This document shows positions 37,598 to 46,899 of a stretch of 64,000 nucleotides of DNA, piece after piece. This stretch comes from Paracoccus sp. R12_2 (GTDB lineage: Bacteria > Pseudomonadota > Alphaproteobacteria > Rhodobacterales > Rhodobacteraceae). Under the pieces are notes generated by a model, which worked only from the letters and a program-made list of their open reading frames with translations, was not told the origin of the DNA and searched no databases. The stretch covers positions 62,001-126,000 of the forward strand of contig NZ_JAGHRA010000004.1 of NCBI RefSeq assembly GCF_017744015.1, read 5' to 3'. Position numbers and translations under genes: made by a program. The stretch's first letter is position 1; each line of letters begins with the position of its first letter.

Positions 37598-38584
37598 ATG
37601 CGCCCAGATGCGAACATTGAAGAGCCTGAAATCTTGAACCGACGGACGCTGGTCACCGGCGGTGCGGGCTTCATAGGCACGCATCTTGTGCGCAGGCTGC
37701 TGGCAAGCGGCGAGGAAGTAACGGTCCTTGACGATCTGTCAGGCGGCGGCACCGGGGCAGGTCTTCCGGCCGCTGTCCGTTTCGTTCGGGGCGATGTCCG
37801 GGATCGCGATCTGGTCGCCGATCTGGCGTCGCGTGCTGACGGCATCATTCATCTGGCTGCGCTTGTCTCGGTCCAATCCTGCATTTCGAACTGGTCCCTG
37901 GGTCATCAGATCAACCTGTCGGGAACCATGAACGTCCTGCATGCGGCGCAGCAGGCCGGAAACCTGCCGATCGTCTATGCCTCATCGGCGGCGGTCTATG
38001 GCGATCTGTCGGGCCAGTCCTGCCACGAAAACATGCGTCCTCGGCCGATCTCTCCCTATGCCGCGGACAAGCTGGCTTGCGAACATCAGGCGCAGGCAAT
38101 GGCGCATGTCTTCGGCATGCCCTCGGTCGGCCTCAGGTTCTTCAATATCTATGGTCCGCTTCAGGATGCACGCTCTCCTTACGCTGGGGTGATCTCGCGG
38201 TTTTGTGCCAACAGATTGTCGAATGCGCCGCACACTGTCTTCGGGGATGGGCTGCAAAGCAGGGATTTCGTCCATGTCTCGGACGTCGTCGAGGGCTTGA
38301 TCCGCGCAAGGGACAGGGCGGATGGATCGTCTTCGGCGGATGTCTATAATATCTGCACCGGCAACAGCACGACCTTGCTGCATCTGGCTGCGACCATCGA
38401 CGACATCGCGGGACAGGGGGCCGCGCAGGTCGTTCATGCGCCCGCAAAAGCCGGCGATATTCGCGAATCCCGTGGCGATCCATCGCTTGCACGCGAACAG
38501 CTGGGTTTCGTCGCCAGCATCGATATTATTCAGGGGCTGCGCGACCTTTGGTCCACGCTGGATGAAGGCGCCGCAGTCAGGTGA
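37598..38584 (+). CDS. NAD-dependent sugar epimerase/dehydratase
   Basis: 328 residues, extended short-chain dehydrogenase fold. NAD site TGGAGFIG near residue 20; catalytic Tyr and Lys in PYAADKLA; SSAAVYG contains the catalytic Ser/Thr; FFNIYGPLQD and the SRDFVHVSDV segment are typical of UDP-hexose 4-epimerases of the WbpP/GalE group. Likely makes a nucleotide sugar for the polysaccharide begun by the upstream transferase. Start ATG 37598; a TTG at 37634 is possible. Exact substrate cannot be stated. Confidence 0.88.
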   Translation: MRPDANIEEPEILNRRTLVTGGAGFIGTHLVRRLLASGEEVTVLDDLSGGGTGAGLPAAVRFVRGDVRDRDLVADLASRADGIIHLAALVSVQSCISNWSLGHQINLSGTMNVLHAAQQAGNLPIVYASSAAVYGDLSGQSCHENMRPRPISPYAADKLACEHQAQAMAHVFGMPSVGLRFFNIYGPLQDARSPYAGVISRFCANRLSNAPHTVFGDGLQSRDFVHVSDVVEGLIRARDRADGSSSADVYNICTGNSTTLLHLAATIDDIAGQGAAQVVHAPAKAGDIRESRGDPSLAREQLGFVASIDIIQGLRDLWSTLDEGAAVR

Positions 38585-38604
38585 CCCGAAAAGCGGCCGG
38601 GTGC

Positions 38605-39396
38605 CTAGGAATGTTCGGTCGCGGCGAAGGGATCATCCGGATAGCGCACGCCGCTTAGGTACAGGCCGTAGGGCGGGCAGACAGGGCCGCAAGCCGCGCG
38701 ATCGCGTGCCGCCAGCGCGTCGCAGACACGCCCGGACGGCCACGCACCCGCGCCGACCCGTTCCAAGGTGCCGACGATGGAACGCACCTGATTGTGCAGG
38801 AAGGACCGTGCCCGCAGGTGAAAGCGATATTCGTGGCCGTGCGGCTGTTCCAGCCGGTCGATGGCGATTTCATCCAGTGTCTTGACCGGGCTTTTCGCCT
38901 GGCAGATCGATGATCTAAACGTGGTGAAATCGTGATGGCCGACCAGATGCGCGGCGGCCTGTCGCATGGCGTCCAGATCCAGCGGATTCTGGACCTGCCA
39001 GGCCAGACCGCGCAGATGCGTCAGCGGCGCCCGTCGCGCGATCAGACGAAACACATAGCGCCTTTCCACCGCCGAAAACCGGGCATGGAAATCTGCATCG
39101 GTACGGGCCGTATCGAGAATCGCGATCGGCGCGGGCTTGAGGTGAAAGTTCAATGCCTCGCGCAGCCTGAACGGGTCCCAGTCACGCTGCAGGTCGGCAT
39201 GGGCGATCTGGGAAGTGGCATGAACCCCCGCATCGGTTCGTCCTGCGGCGGAAATACGGGCGCCTTCAGCGAAACCGCGATCCAGCCGCGCCAGCGCGCG
39301 TTCCACGGCTTCCTGCACCGAGGGCTGATCGGCCTGCGCCTGCCATCCCGCAAACGGTCTGCCGTCATATTCGATCTTCAGCGCGAAACGGTGCAT
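38605..39396 (-). CDS. truA: tRNA pseudouridine(38-40) synthase
   Basis: 263 residues. Starts with [15 protein letters not shown]; the catalytic aspartate lies in [24 protein letters not shown] is the conserved late block. TruA converts uridines 38-40 of the tRNA anticodon arm to pseudouridine. It follows the xpaC-like gene by 6 bases on the minus strand and converges with the epimerase (20 bases apart). Confidence 0.96.
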   Translation of the reverse strand: MHRFALKIEYDGRPFAGWQAQADQPSVQEAVERALARLDRGFAEGARISAAGRTDAGVHATSQIAHADLQRDWDPFRLREALNFHLKPAPIAILDTARTDADFHARFSAVERRYVFRLIARRAPLTHLRGLAWQVQNPLDLDAMRQAAAHLVGHHDFTTFRSSICQAKSPVKTLDEIAIDRLEQPHGHEYRFHLRARSFLHNQVRSIVGTLERVGAGAWPSGRVCDALAARDRAACGPVCPPYGLYLSGVRYPDDPFAATEHS

Positions 39397-39402
39397 TCGG
39401 GT

Positions 39403-40383
39403 CTAGCGGCGCGATTTTGCCGTGTCGCGGTCCGACGAGATCAGTTCGTCGAACTTGCGCGCATCTTCGCTGCGCAGCATCCGCGTCTTGGTGTCGTCGG
39501 TGTCCACCGGCTCTGGCGCGGGGCGGACCCCTTCACGCATCAGGCGTTCACGAAGGACCGATATCTCGATCTCAAGATCGTTGCGATCTCCGTCCAGAAG
39601 TTTGTCCGCCTGGGCGCTGAAATCCTTTTCCAGATCGTCCAGGAAAGTCTCGTATGCGGCGCGGGTGCCGGGATCCTGGGTTCGTGGATACAGCGCCGCG
39701 AACTTGGATGTCGCATCGCGCGCCCCCATCAGATAGACCCCCATGTATCGGCGCGTCGCGGACAGATCGCCGGGATTCTCGCGGACCCTGTCGAACAGAT
39801 CCTCGACCGTTGCCGCGAAGATTGCCACGCGGGCCTCAAGCCTGCGATCACCGATCCGGGCGATGGCGTCCTGCATCTCGGCCAGATGCGCCTCGCCCTC
39901 TTCGATCATCCGGGCGGCGCGGTTCTGCTGAAAGCTGTCGGCGCTGTCCATTCCCTTGTCACGCATCGGATCGGCGCCGAAGGCAAGCCAGTGCAGCGCA
40001 AGACCGGCGACGCCAATCACGGATGCGCCCGCGACCGCGCCGGGCTCGGCCGCGCCAAGACCCAGGCCCAGACCGGCCAGCACGCCACCGAACAGCTTGC
40101 GGGGGATCGCGGGGCGCCTTGCGACACGGCGGGCGTCATAGGCTGCCTCGGCGGTCAGGCCTTCGCGCGTCATCCACATGGCGGCGGCGATGACACCGAA
40201 TGCGGCCAGATCCGTCACCATGCCAAGCGGCGCCTGAAAGAATGCTGTCAGCAGGAACGGGCTGGCAGCGATTGTCACCCATTTCGGACGCGATGCCAGC
40301 CGGTGCCGCATCGGACCGGGTGGGGCGCGGCGCTGATCCCGCGGCATGTCGGGTGAAAAACGACCACCGAAACGCGTTGCCAT
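39403..40383 (-). CDS. XpaC-like membrane protein (5-bromo-4-chloroindolyl phosphate hydrolysis family)
   Basis: 326 residues. N-terminal basic segment, then two to four hydrophobic helices (about 33-65 and 97-125), then a long helical cytoplasmic domain with coiled-coil character. The C-terminal segment with DRRLEARVAIFAATVEDLFDRVRENP fits the XpaC family, often linked with TelA toxic-anion proteins; no telA is seen here. Function is unknown. Start at 40383 follows GAGGGCGG, which overlaps the stop of the preceding 27-residue ORF; both appear to be translated together. Confidence 0.78.
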   Translation of the reverse strand: MATRFGGRFSPDMPRDQRRAPPGPMRHRLASRPKWVTIAASPFLLTAFFQAPLGMVTDLAAFGVIAAAMWMTREGLTAEAAYDARRVARRPAIPRKLFGGVLAGLGLGLGAAEPGAVAGASVIGVAGLALHWLAFGADPMRDKGMDSADSFQQNRAARMIEEGEAHLAEMQDAIARIGDRRLEARVAIFAATVEDLFDRVRENPGDLSATRRYMGVYLMGARDATSKFAALYPRTQDPGTRAAYETFLDDLEKDFSAQADKLLDGDRNDLEIEISVLRERLMREGVRPAPEPVDTDDTKTRMLRSEDARKFDELISSDRDTAKSRR

Positions 40384-40393
40384 GCGTCCGCCC

Positions 40394-40477
40394 TCAGGCC
40401 GCACCGGCAAGCGACGCGTACAGCGTCAGCAGCACCAGAAGATAAAAGCTTAGCCTCTGCATGGCGTTACGGGACAT
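40394..40477 (-). CDS. 27-residue membrane peptide ORF upstream of xpaC
   Basis: Short frame of 27 codons beginning MSRNAMQRL and continuing as one hydrophobic helix (SFYLLVLLTLYASLAG). It has a strong ribosome site GAAAGGA at good spacing, and its TGA stop lies within the ribosome site of xpaC, 10 bases before that start. A promoter-like element with a palindrome lies about 55 bases upstream. It could be a real small membrane protein, or a leader peptide coupling xpaC translation. Not recognised. Confidence 0.5.
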   Translation of the reverse strand: MSRNAMQRLSFYLLVLLTLYASLAGAA

Positions 40478-40531
40478 GTCGGTCCTTTCATGGCGGTCGG
40501 TGCGGTGCGGGACCGCGCGGGGCTTCGCGCC

Positions 40532-40561
40532 TCTATATCGGCACTGATTGCCGAATTGCAA
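40532..40561 (-). promoter_or_regulatory. Promoter with internal palindromic operator, upstream of the small ORF and xpaC
   Basis: Read on the minus strand: TTGCAA (40561-40556), 18-base spacer, TATAGA (40537-40532). The spacer carries the perfect inverted repeat TCGGCA-N5-TGCCGA (40538-40554). Position between -35 and -10 is typical for a repressor or MerR-like operator. The predicted transcript leader is about 48 bases. Confidence 0.5.
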
Positions 40562-40665
40562 AGACCCTTGCGAAACCGACGGGCGGGTAGAGCCACGGCC
40601 GCGCAATCTGCGGATGGTTGTGCTGGGCTGCCAGGCAGGACGCCCAAGCCACTGTAAACTGCGCC

Positions 40666-41664
40666 TCAGCTGTCTTGGTCTGATCGGGGAAACAGCTTCG
40701 ACAAGGCATCGTGCAGCGCCCCGTGATCCGCGATGCGCAACCTGACGGGCAGCGCCAGAACCTTTGGACGGAACGCCAAGGGCAGCCGCACGGCGTCTTT
40801 TTCGGTGGTCACCAATTGCGCGCCCCTGGCCCGTGCCTCGGCTTCTAGGCGGGTCAGCAGGGCAGGCGTGAAGCTTTGGTGGTCATCCAGCGATTCGCCG
40901 CGAACAAGTTCGGCCCCAAGGCCTTGCAGCGTCGCGAAGAATTTCTCGGGGTGGCCTATCCCGGCGAAGGCCAGAACGCGATGCCCGGTCCAGTCGATGC
41001 CCGTCTGCAACGGCGCCAGATCGCCGCGAAGATGCGGCGGCGCGCCTTCCGGAGGCGCAAAGCGTGCCTGCGCTTCGGCAGGGCCTATGCTTAGCAGCAG
41101 ATTGGCGCGGGCCAGCCCGGCTGCCACGGGTTCGCGCAGGGGGCCGGCGGGTAGGCACAGATTATTGCCAAAGCCTTTCGCGGCATCGACCACCAGGATC
41201 GACAGGTCATGCGCCAGCGCAGGATCCTGAAATCCGTCGTCCAGGATGATTGTCTCGGCGCCCGCGGCCGCGGCGGCCCGTGCGCCCGCCGCCCGGTCGT
41301 CGGCAACCCAGACGGGGCCGAAAGCCGACATCAGCAAGGGTTCGTCGCCGGTTTCCGCGGCATCGTGCTGACGTTCGTTGACGCGCATCGGACCCTTGGC
41401 GGACCCGCCATAGCCGCGCGAGACGACATGGGCGGCAATGCCCTTCTGTTCTAGATGTTGCTGCAGATGAATGACTGTCGGGGTCTTTCCGGTGCCACCC
41501 GCATTCAGATTGCCGACGCAGATCACCGGCACGCCAACCCGTTCCCGCGGTCCCTGCGACAGACGGCGGGCCGTGGCCTGGGCGTAGATCGCCCCAAGCG
41601 GCGACAGGATGCGGGCCGCGACCGTGGGGGGGGTGCGATACCAGAATCCGGGGGCACGTCTCAT
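40666..41664 (-). CDS. lpxK: Tetraacyldisaccharide 4'-kinase
   Basis: 332 residues. The Walker-type P-loop lies in [12 protein letters not shown] (about 47-58); further motifs SRGYGG, DEP and ILDDGFQ are diagnostic for LpxK. It adds the 4' phosphate in lipid A synthesis at the inner membrane. The start ATG 41664 overlaps the waaA stop (ATGA). Chain waaA-lpxK fits the lipid A-Kdo pathway. Confidence 0.95.
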   Translation of the reverse strand: MRRAPGFWYRTPPTVAARILSPLGAIYAQATARRLSQGPRERVGVPVICVGNLNAGGTGKTPTVIHLQQHLEQKGIAAHVVSRGYGGSAKGPMRVNERQHDAAETGDEPLLMSAFGPVWVADDRAAGARAAAAAGAETIILDDGFQDPALAHDLSILVVDAAKGFGNNLCLPAGPLREPVAAGLARANLLLSIGPAEAQARFAPPEGAPPHLRGDLAPLQTGIDWTGHRVLAFAGIGHPEKFFATLQGLGAELVRGESLDDHQSFTPALLTRLEAEARARGAQLVTTEKDAVRLPLAFRPKVLALPVRLRIADHGALHDALSKLFPRSDQDS

Positions 41665-42839
41665 GCGCGGACACCTTGCAGGGCATCGAGAACCGGCGCC
41701 GCGATACGGATCGCGACATCGGCGCCGCCCGTGCTGACCGTCCAGGCACTGCTTGCCAGCGCCGCGACCAGATCGGGCTGGGTCAGTTCCGCAATGGCCG
41801 TGGCCAGCCCGTCCGCGTCCGCGACCAGCCGCGCCGCGCCGGCGCCGTCCAGTTGCTGCCATTCCGTCTGGTGGCGCGAGGTCGCGGGGCCATGCACGAT
41901 CGCCGATCCCAGCGCGGCGGGTTCGAAAGGATGGCGTGCCGTGGCATCGTCGCCCGACAATGTGCCGCCCATATAGGTCACCGGGGCAAGGCGATACCAC
42001 AAGCCCATCTCGGTCGTGCCATCGGTAATCATCACATGAATCTCATCGGTCGGTTCCTCGTCCCTGGTGCGTCGCCCGGTTAGCAAACCCTGTGCCTCGA
42101 CCGTTTCGGCCAGCACGTCGATGCGGGACGTGTCACGCGGCGACAAAAACAGCAGCGCGCGATGTGATTGCCGCATCGCCGCCCGATGCGCGTTCAGCAC
42201 GGCCTGTTCCTCGGCCTCGGGGACAGCTGCTGCAAGCCAGGCGTGACGGCCATGCAGCAGCTCCGCAAAGCCCTCTCGTTCGGCCTCGGTGCAACCAAGG
42301 GGTTCACGGATCTCGGCCACGGTGCCGGTCATCACGACGCGGGACGGATCGGCGCCCATCCTTATCGCGTTCCTATGGCTTGCCGGGTCGGTCACCAGGA
42401 CGGCGCGCATGCTGGCAAGCAATTGGCGTTGCATTGCGCCGCGCAGGCCCCATCTTCCGACGGGTCCGTCCAGCCGTGCCTCGCCCAGGATCATCGGCAG
42501 GTCACGCTGCGCGGCAGCCGCGATCAGCGCGGCGGGCAGGTCCGTTCCCAGCAGCAGCATCGCATCGGGCTTGGCCGCATCCAGCAAGGCCCGCGCGGCG
42601 TGGATGTCGGTGCCGGGACCGGAATTGCCGTCATCTCCAAGCCTCAGGATCCGCAGGGTGGGCCGGCTGCTGATCAGTCGTGCTTCGACCTGCGCTGCCG
42701 CCCGCTGTGCATCTGCAGAAACATGCGTGATCAGAACCGGCCCGCTGCCTTCGGGCAAGGATATCCGGGCCGCGTCCGTCTGGGCCGTGCCACGCAAGTG
42801 CAGCCACAGACCCAGCCTGCCCAACCCGGACATTGCCAT
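41661..42839 (-). CDS. waaA: 3-deoxy-D-manno-octulosonic acid (Kdo) transferase
   Basis: 392 residues, slightly shorter than the usual 420-430 of KdtA. The N-terminal acceptor domain is divergent, but the region [19 protein letters not shown] and the C-terminal [19 protein letters not shown] with [16 protein letters not shown] match WaaA clearly. It transfers Kdo from CMP-Kdo to lipid IVA at the inner membrane face. ATG at 42839 shares a base with the DUF4170 stop; the next ATG (42833) is an alternative. Upstream partner lpxK follows directly. Confidence 0.92.
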   Translation of the reverse strand: MAMSGLGRLGLWLHLRGTAQTDAARISLPEGSGPVLITHVSADAQRAAAQVEARLISSRPTLRILRLGDDGNSGPGTDIHAARALLDAAKPDAMLLLGTDLPAALIAAAAQRDLPMILGEARLDGPVGRWGLRGAMQRQLLASMRAVLVTDPASHRNAIRMGADPSRVVMTGTVAEIREPLGCTEAEREGFAELLHGRHAWLAAAVPEAEEQAVLNAHRAAMRQSHRALLFLSPRDTSRIDVLAETVEAQGLLTGRRTRDEEPTDEIHVMITDGTTEMGLWYRLAPVTYMGGTLSGDDATARHPFEPAALGSAIVHGPATSRHQTEWQQLDGAGAARLVADADGLATAIAELTQPDLVAALASSAWTVSTGGADVAIRIAAPVLDALQGVRA

Positions 42840-43084
42840 CAGTCGCCCAGTTCCTCGGTCGGGCTGACTTCGGTTTCCTCGTCCCGCAGCCTGTGAAGAT
42901 GCGCGATGAAATATCGCGTATGAGCACTGTCCACGGTCCGCTGCGCCTCGGATTTCCAGGCGTTGTAGGCGGTTTCGTAGTTCGGGAAGATGCCGACGAT
43001 ATGAATGTCGTCGGTGCTGCGGAACTGGGTGGATTGCGGGTCGATCAGTTCGCCGCCGAAGACAAGGTGAAGACGCTGGCTCAT
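42839..43084 (-). CDS. DUF4170 family protein
   Basis: 81 residues. The compact sequence with LVFGGEL near the start, DDIHIVGIFPNYETAYNAWKSEAQRTVD in the middle and YFIAHLHRL fits DUF4170, a family of unknown function often found ahead of waaA in alphaproteobacteria. Strong AGGAGG ribosome site before ATG 43084. It heads the DUF4170-waaA-lpxK unit; cytoplasmic, without signal or membrane segment. Confidence 0.85.
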   Translation of the reverse strand: MSQRLHLVFGGELIDPQSTQFRSTDDIHIVGIFPNYETAYNAWKSEAQRTVDSAHTRYFIAHLHRLRDEETEVSPTEELGD

Positions 43085-43278
43085 GTGGCCTCCTGGCTGT
43101 CGGAATGTGCAAAGCCTAACGCGGCAGCGCAGCAAGATGAAGCGGGTTTGTCTAAAACCCTGCGGGCTTTGGATTTCACAGCCGCGCTGCCTGCGGGTAT
43201 CGTTCAACCAGATCGGGCCAGAAGGCCGGATCCGGAACCTGCGGCGGTGCGCGTTGGTGTGGGGCGTGCCGTGAGGTG

Positions 43279-43310
43279 AAGGGTTCCGGTCGTTGGCGGC
43301 CGGAACCCTT
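43279..43310. terminator. Long inverted repeat between EVE and DUF4170 genes
   Basis: AAGGGTTCCGG and CCGGAACCCTT, 11 perfect pairs with a ten-base loop, in the 289-base stretch between the EVE gene (which ends at 43374 reading toward it) and DUF4170. It would end the gpsA-EVE transcript. T tract absent; stem-terminal TT only. Confidence 0.55.
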
Positions 43311-43373
43311 TGATCTGCGGGGGGATGCGGATGGGGGCGTCCGGACAGGCCGGAGTGCGCGGGGCTAAGGCGG

Positions 43374-43787
43374 CTACAGCCCGGCCAATTCCATCACCAC
43401 TGCCCATTCCTCTTCGGTCACAGGTTGGACAGACAGGCGGCTGTTGTTGACCAGCACCATATCCTTCAGGCGCGGTTCTTCCTTCGCCTGATCCAGAGAG
43501 ACGGGGCGGGGCAGGGGCTTCACCGCCTTCACATCCACGCATTCCCATTTCGGATCGGCGGCAGTCGAATCCGGATGCGCTTCGGCGATCACCTTGACGA
43601 TGCCGACGGCCTCCTTGCCGATATTGGAATGATAGAACAGCCCCAGTTCGCCCTTCCTCATGGCGCGCATGTTGTTGCGCGCCTGATAGTTGCGGACGCC
43701 GTCCCATTGTTCGCCCTGCTCGCCCTTGGCGATCAGGTCGTCCCAGCCGAACACGTCGGGTTCGGATTTAAACAGCCAGTAGGCCAT
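43374..43787 (-). CDS. EVE domain protein
   Basis: 137 residues, PUA-like EVE fold. Starts MAYWLFKSEPDVF, the family signature, then WDGVRNYQARNNMR and GELGLFYHSN. EVE domains probably bind modified nucleobases in RNA or DNA; the role in this setting is unknown. The start overlaps the YciI stop by one base, so it is the last gene of tsaD-gpsA-yciI-EVE, an order commonly seen in alphaproteobacteria. Confidence 0.93.
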   Translation of the reverse strand: MAYWLFKSEPDVFGWDDLIAKGEQGEQWDGVRNYQARNNMRAMRKGELGLFYHSNIGKEAVGIVKVIAEAHPDSTAADPKWECVDVKAVKPLPRPVSLDQAKEEPRLKDMVLVNNSRLSVQPVTEEEWAVVMELAGL

Positions 43788-44059
43788 CAGCCGATCACCT
43801 TCTTCCATTCGATCACCTCGACACTGTCGAACAGACCGGCGGTCTTGTAGGGATCGCTGGCGGCCCAGTCTTGCGCTGACGCAAGATCACCGGCCTCGAG
43901 GATGATCAGCGAACCGCGCATTTCACCGCCTTCGATCAGCGGCCCGGCCATGCGGACGATGCCAGTGGCCTCAATATAGGCCAGATGGGCCTCGCGGGTC
44001 TCCAGACGGGTCTGAAGCGCGCCGGGCTTGTCCCGGCAGATCACGGCGAAAAGCGGCAT
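43787..44059 (-). CDS. YciI-like protein
   Basis: 90 residues, a YCII domain (dimeric ferredoxin-like fold). N-terminus [15 protein letters not shown] and the late WAASDPYKTAGLFDSVEVIEWK are typical. His/Asp active-site residues of the family are only partly conserved; function unknown. GAAGGAGG is immediately upstream, and the ATG shares a base with the gpsA stop. Confidence 0.9.
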   Translation of the reverse strand: MPLFAVICRDKPGALQTRLETREAHLAYIEATGIVRMAGPLIEGGEMRGSLIILEAGDLASAQDWAASDPYKTAGLFDSVEVIEWKKVIG

Positions 44060-45000
44060 CATTCCTCCTTCAGCGGGCGGTTCATCAAGTCTTCCAGCGC
44101 CTTTTCCACCGAAACCGTGCCATCGGCAAGCCGGGCAACCATCGCGGCGATCGGCATGTCCGTGCCGATCCGTTCGGCCAGCCGCGCGACGGCGCGGGCG
44201 GTCGCCACGCCTTCCACCGTGGTCGTGGTGTCGAACGCGGTCCCTTCGCCAAGCGCGTGACCAAAGCGGAAATTGCGCGACTGCGGCGAGGTGCAGGTCA
44301 GCGTCAGATCGCCCAGCCCGGACAGCCCGGTCAGGGTTTCGGGTCGGGCGCCCAGTCGGACGGCAAGTCGCGTCATCTCGGCAAAGCCGCGGGTGATGAT
44401 CGCGGCGCGGGCACTGTCGCCCAGCCTTGCGCCGATCACGACGCCGGCTGCGATGGCGATGACGTTCTTCAACGCACCGCCCAGTTCCGCGCCGGTCACG
44501 TCGGTCGTGCGGTAAAGCCGCAGGACCGGGGTCGACAACGCGTGCTGCAATGACCGCCCGATCTGCGGATCTGCACAGGCCAGGGTCAGCGCGGTCGGCA
44601 GGCCGCGTGCGATATCGGCGGCGAAAGAGGGGCCGGTCAACACCGCGACATGCGCCGCCGGGCAGGCCTGCGCGATCAGCGACGAAGGACCGGTCAGATG
44701 CGTCAGATCGATCCCCTTGGCCGTGCTGACCAGCGTCTTGCCGTCCAGTGCGTCCGCATGGTCGGCCAGAAATCCACCCAAGGCCTGTGCCGGCAGACCC
44801 AGCAGCAGGCATTGCGCCTTCAGGGCCGTGTCCAGATCCTCGGTCAGGGTGATCGCGGTCGGCAGCGTGACGCCGGGCAGGCGCGGGCTTTGACGATCGG
44901 ACCCCAGCCTGCGCCCCCAAAGTGTAACCGGTCCGTTGGCCGACAGGGCCACCGCCAGCGCCGTTCCGAACGCGCCCGCCCCAAGGATCGTGATGTTCAT
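44059..45000 (-). CDS. gpsA: NAD(P)H-dependent glycerol-3-phosphate dehydrogenase
   Basis: 313 residues. NAD site [12 protein letters not shown] at the start; [15 protein letters not shown] contains the catalytic lysine; [11 protein letters not shown] and SRNF later. It reduces dihydroxyacetone phosphate to sn-glycerol 3-phosphate for phospholipid synthesis. Start overlaps the tsaD stop (ATGA) with AAGGGGGC before it. Operon tsaD-gpsA-yciI-EVE. Confidence 0.96.
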   Translation of the reverse strand: MNITILGAGAFGTALAVALSANGPVTLWGRRLGSDRQSPRLPGVTLPTAITLTEDLDTALKAQCLLLGLPAQALGGFLADHADALDGKTLVSTAKGIDLTHLTGPSSLIAQACPAAHVAVLTGPSFAADIARGLPTALTLACADPQIGRSLQHALSTPVLRLYRTTDVTGAELGGALKNVIAIAAGVVIGARLGDSARAAIITRGFAEMTRLAVRLGARPETLTGLSGLGDLTLTCTSPQSRNFRFGHALGEGTAFDTTTTVEGVATARAVARLAERIGTDMPIAAMVARLADGTVSVEKALEDLMNRPLKEE

Positions 45001-46064
45001 GCCTTTGCCCCCTTCTTGCCGCTGCCCAGCATCGGCGTCGCGCGGCTGTCCAGCGGCCATCGCGGCCGGGCGGTCAGGTCCATCCCGTCGCGGTGTCCCA
45101 GTCGGAACCTTTCGATCCCTGCCCATGCGATCATTGCGGCATTGTCGGTGCAGAGCCGCAGGGGGGGCGCAAGAAACCGCGCGCCATGGTCCTGTGCCAC
45201 CCGTTCAAGCGCGACCCGGATCGTCCCGTTCGCCGCGACGCCACCAGCCACGGCCAGCAGCTGCACCGGGCCGGCAGCCAACGCGCGGCGCGATTTCTCG
45301 GCCAGAATATCGGCCACGGCGGTTTGGAAGGCGGCGCACAGATCCTGCCGGTCCGATTGCCGCAGGCCGCCCTGTTCCGCGATCAGCCGGTCGCGCAATC
45401 GCAGCGCGGCGGTCTTCAGCCCCGAAAACGACATGTCGCATCCCGGCCGGTCCAATAGCGGGCGTGGCAGGTCGAAACGATCCGGGTCGCCAAGCGCGGC
45501 CTCGGACTCGATCGCGGGGCCGCCGGGCTGGGGCAGGGCCAGCAGCTTGGCCAGCTTGTCGAACGCCTCGCCCGGCGCATCGTCGATGGTGCCGCCCAGG
45601 CGGGTGAAGTCCTCGGGCGCACTCACCCGCAGGAACTGACAATGCCCGCCCGAGACCAGCAGCATCAGATAGGGGAAGGCCACGCCGTCGGTCAGGCGCG
45701 GCGTCAGCGCATGGCCCGCCAGGTGGTTCACGCCGACCAGCGGCAGTCCTGCACCCGCCGCCATGCCCTTGGCGCACATGACGCCCGCCATCACCCCGCC
45801 GATCAGGCCCGGCCCGGCGGTAACCGCGACGCCCGACAGATCGCGCAGTGTCATCCCGGCTTCGCTCAGCGCCTGTTCGACGGCCAGATCAAGACGCTCG
45901 GCATGGGCGCGTGCGGCGATTTCGGGAACGACGCCGCCGAAATCCGCATGCAGGTCAGTCTGGCTACTGACGACCGATGACAGGATCCGCCTGTCGCCTG
46001 TGACGACAGCAGCGGCGGTGTCGTCACAGCTGCTTTCGATGCCAAGGAAAATCAGGTCGTCCAT
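44997..46064 (-). CDS. tsaD: tRNA N6-adenosine threonylcarbamoyltransferase TsaD
   Basis: 355 residues. Begins [15 protein letters not shown]; metal-binding histidines in [26 protein letters not shown]; and [10 protein letters not shown]. TsaD transfers the threonylcarbamoyl group to A37 of tRNAs, with TsaB (34915-35523) and TsaE. It heads the minus-strand gpsA operon and is divergent from hemD, a 65-base gap in which both promoters must lie. Confidence 0.97.
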   Translation of the reverse strand: MDDLIFLGIESSCDDTAAAVVTGDRRILSSVVSSQTDLHADFGGVVPEIAARAHAERLDLAVEQALSEAGMTLRDLSGVAVTAGPGLIGGVMAGVMCAKGMAAGAGLPLVGVNHLAGHALTPRLTDGVAFPYLMLLVSGGHCQFLRVSAPEDFTRLGGTIDDAPGEAFDKLAKLLALPQPGGPAIESEAALGDPDRFDLPRPLLDRPGCDMSFSGLKTAALRLRDRLIAEQGGLRQSDRQDLCAAFQTAVADILAEKSRRALAAGPVQLLAVAGGVAANGTIRVALERVAQDHGARFLAPPLRLCTDNAAMIAWAGIERFRLGHRDGMDLTARPRWPLDSRATPMLGSGKKGAKA

Positions 46065-46129
46065 GCTCTTGCCGGGCGGGGAAGGGGCGCTTACCCCTGA
46101 TCAGGTAGCACCGGCCAGAGAGGATGCCA

Positions 46130-46804
46130 ATGCCAGCACGCAAGGCGCCCACGCTTCTGCTGACCCGCCCCATTGCGGATTCGCGACGGCTGGCCGCGAT
46201 GCTTCCAGAATTGCCGGCCGTCATTTCCCCGATTCTGCGGATCGTGCCGGTCGAACACGACGCGGCCCGGTTGGCGAACGCCGCCGCACTGGTCTTTACG
46301 TCGGTCCACGCGATCCCGTCGGCCGGGCCGGCAAACGGCCGCATGGCCTTTTGCGTCGGGCCGCGCTGCGCGGCCGTGGCCAGAGAGGCTGGTTTCGAGG
46401 TGATCGAAGGTCCGGGCGATGCCGAGGGCCTTGCCCCCCTGATTGCCGCCGCGGGGGTTGCCGCCCTGCATCCGCGCGGCGTCCATGTCGCGCGTCCTCT
46501 GCCGGTCGAAGGCGTGATCGTCTATGACCAGCAGCCCTGCGCCTTGTCGCAGCAGGCGCAGGAATTGTTGAGGCAGAACGATCCGGTCGTGGTGCCGCTG
46601 CTTTCGGCCCGGTCGGCAGGATTGCTGTCCCAGGCGGCGGCTGCGGCAGCCGCGCCGCTGTGGCTGGCCGCGATCGCACCCGGGGTCCTGTCGGCCTGGA
46701 CTGGCCCGATGGCACGGTCCGCGACCGCACGGCACCCCGATGCGCCGGGCGTCGTCGCGACGATTCGTCGCCTCGTCTCGGGGCGAGACAAGGAACAATG
46801 GTGA
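46130..46804 (+). CDS. hemD: Uroporphyrinogen-III synthase
   Basis: 224 residues. HemD is poorly conserved, but LLLTRPIADSRRLA at the start, VFTSVHAI in the first lobe and the two-lobed layout fit. It cyclises hydroxymethylbilane to uroporphyrinogen III in heme synthesis. AGAGAGG is at correct distance from ATG 46130, so that start is preferred over ATG 46124. The following mic60-like and hemY genes are the usual neighbours in alphaproteobacteria. Confidence 0.85.
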   Translation: MPARKAPTLLLTRPIADSRRLAAMLPELPAVISPILRIVPVEHDAARLANAAALVFTSVHAIPSAGPANGRMAFCVGPRCAAVAREAGFEVIEGPGDAEGLAPLIAAAGVAALHPRGVHVARPLPVEGVIVYDQQPCALSQQAQELLRQNDPVVVPLLSARSAGLLSQAAAAAAAPLWLAAIAPGVLSAWTGPMARSATARHPDAPGVVATIRRLVSGRDKEQW

Positions 46805-46899
46805 TCACAGCGGGTTGAGCAGAGCGCCGCGCCTGATTAGGCTGGCGCAGACGCCTTTGACGGCTGTGCCGCCGTGGCATGAGATGACGGGGACAGGAC

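Noticed and set aside
43085..43373. Small frames between DUF4170 and EVE genes
   Set aside because: No ribosome site or recognisable product; the main content is a long inverted repeat.
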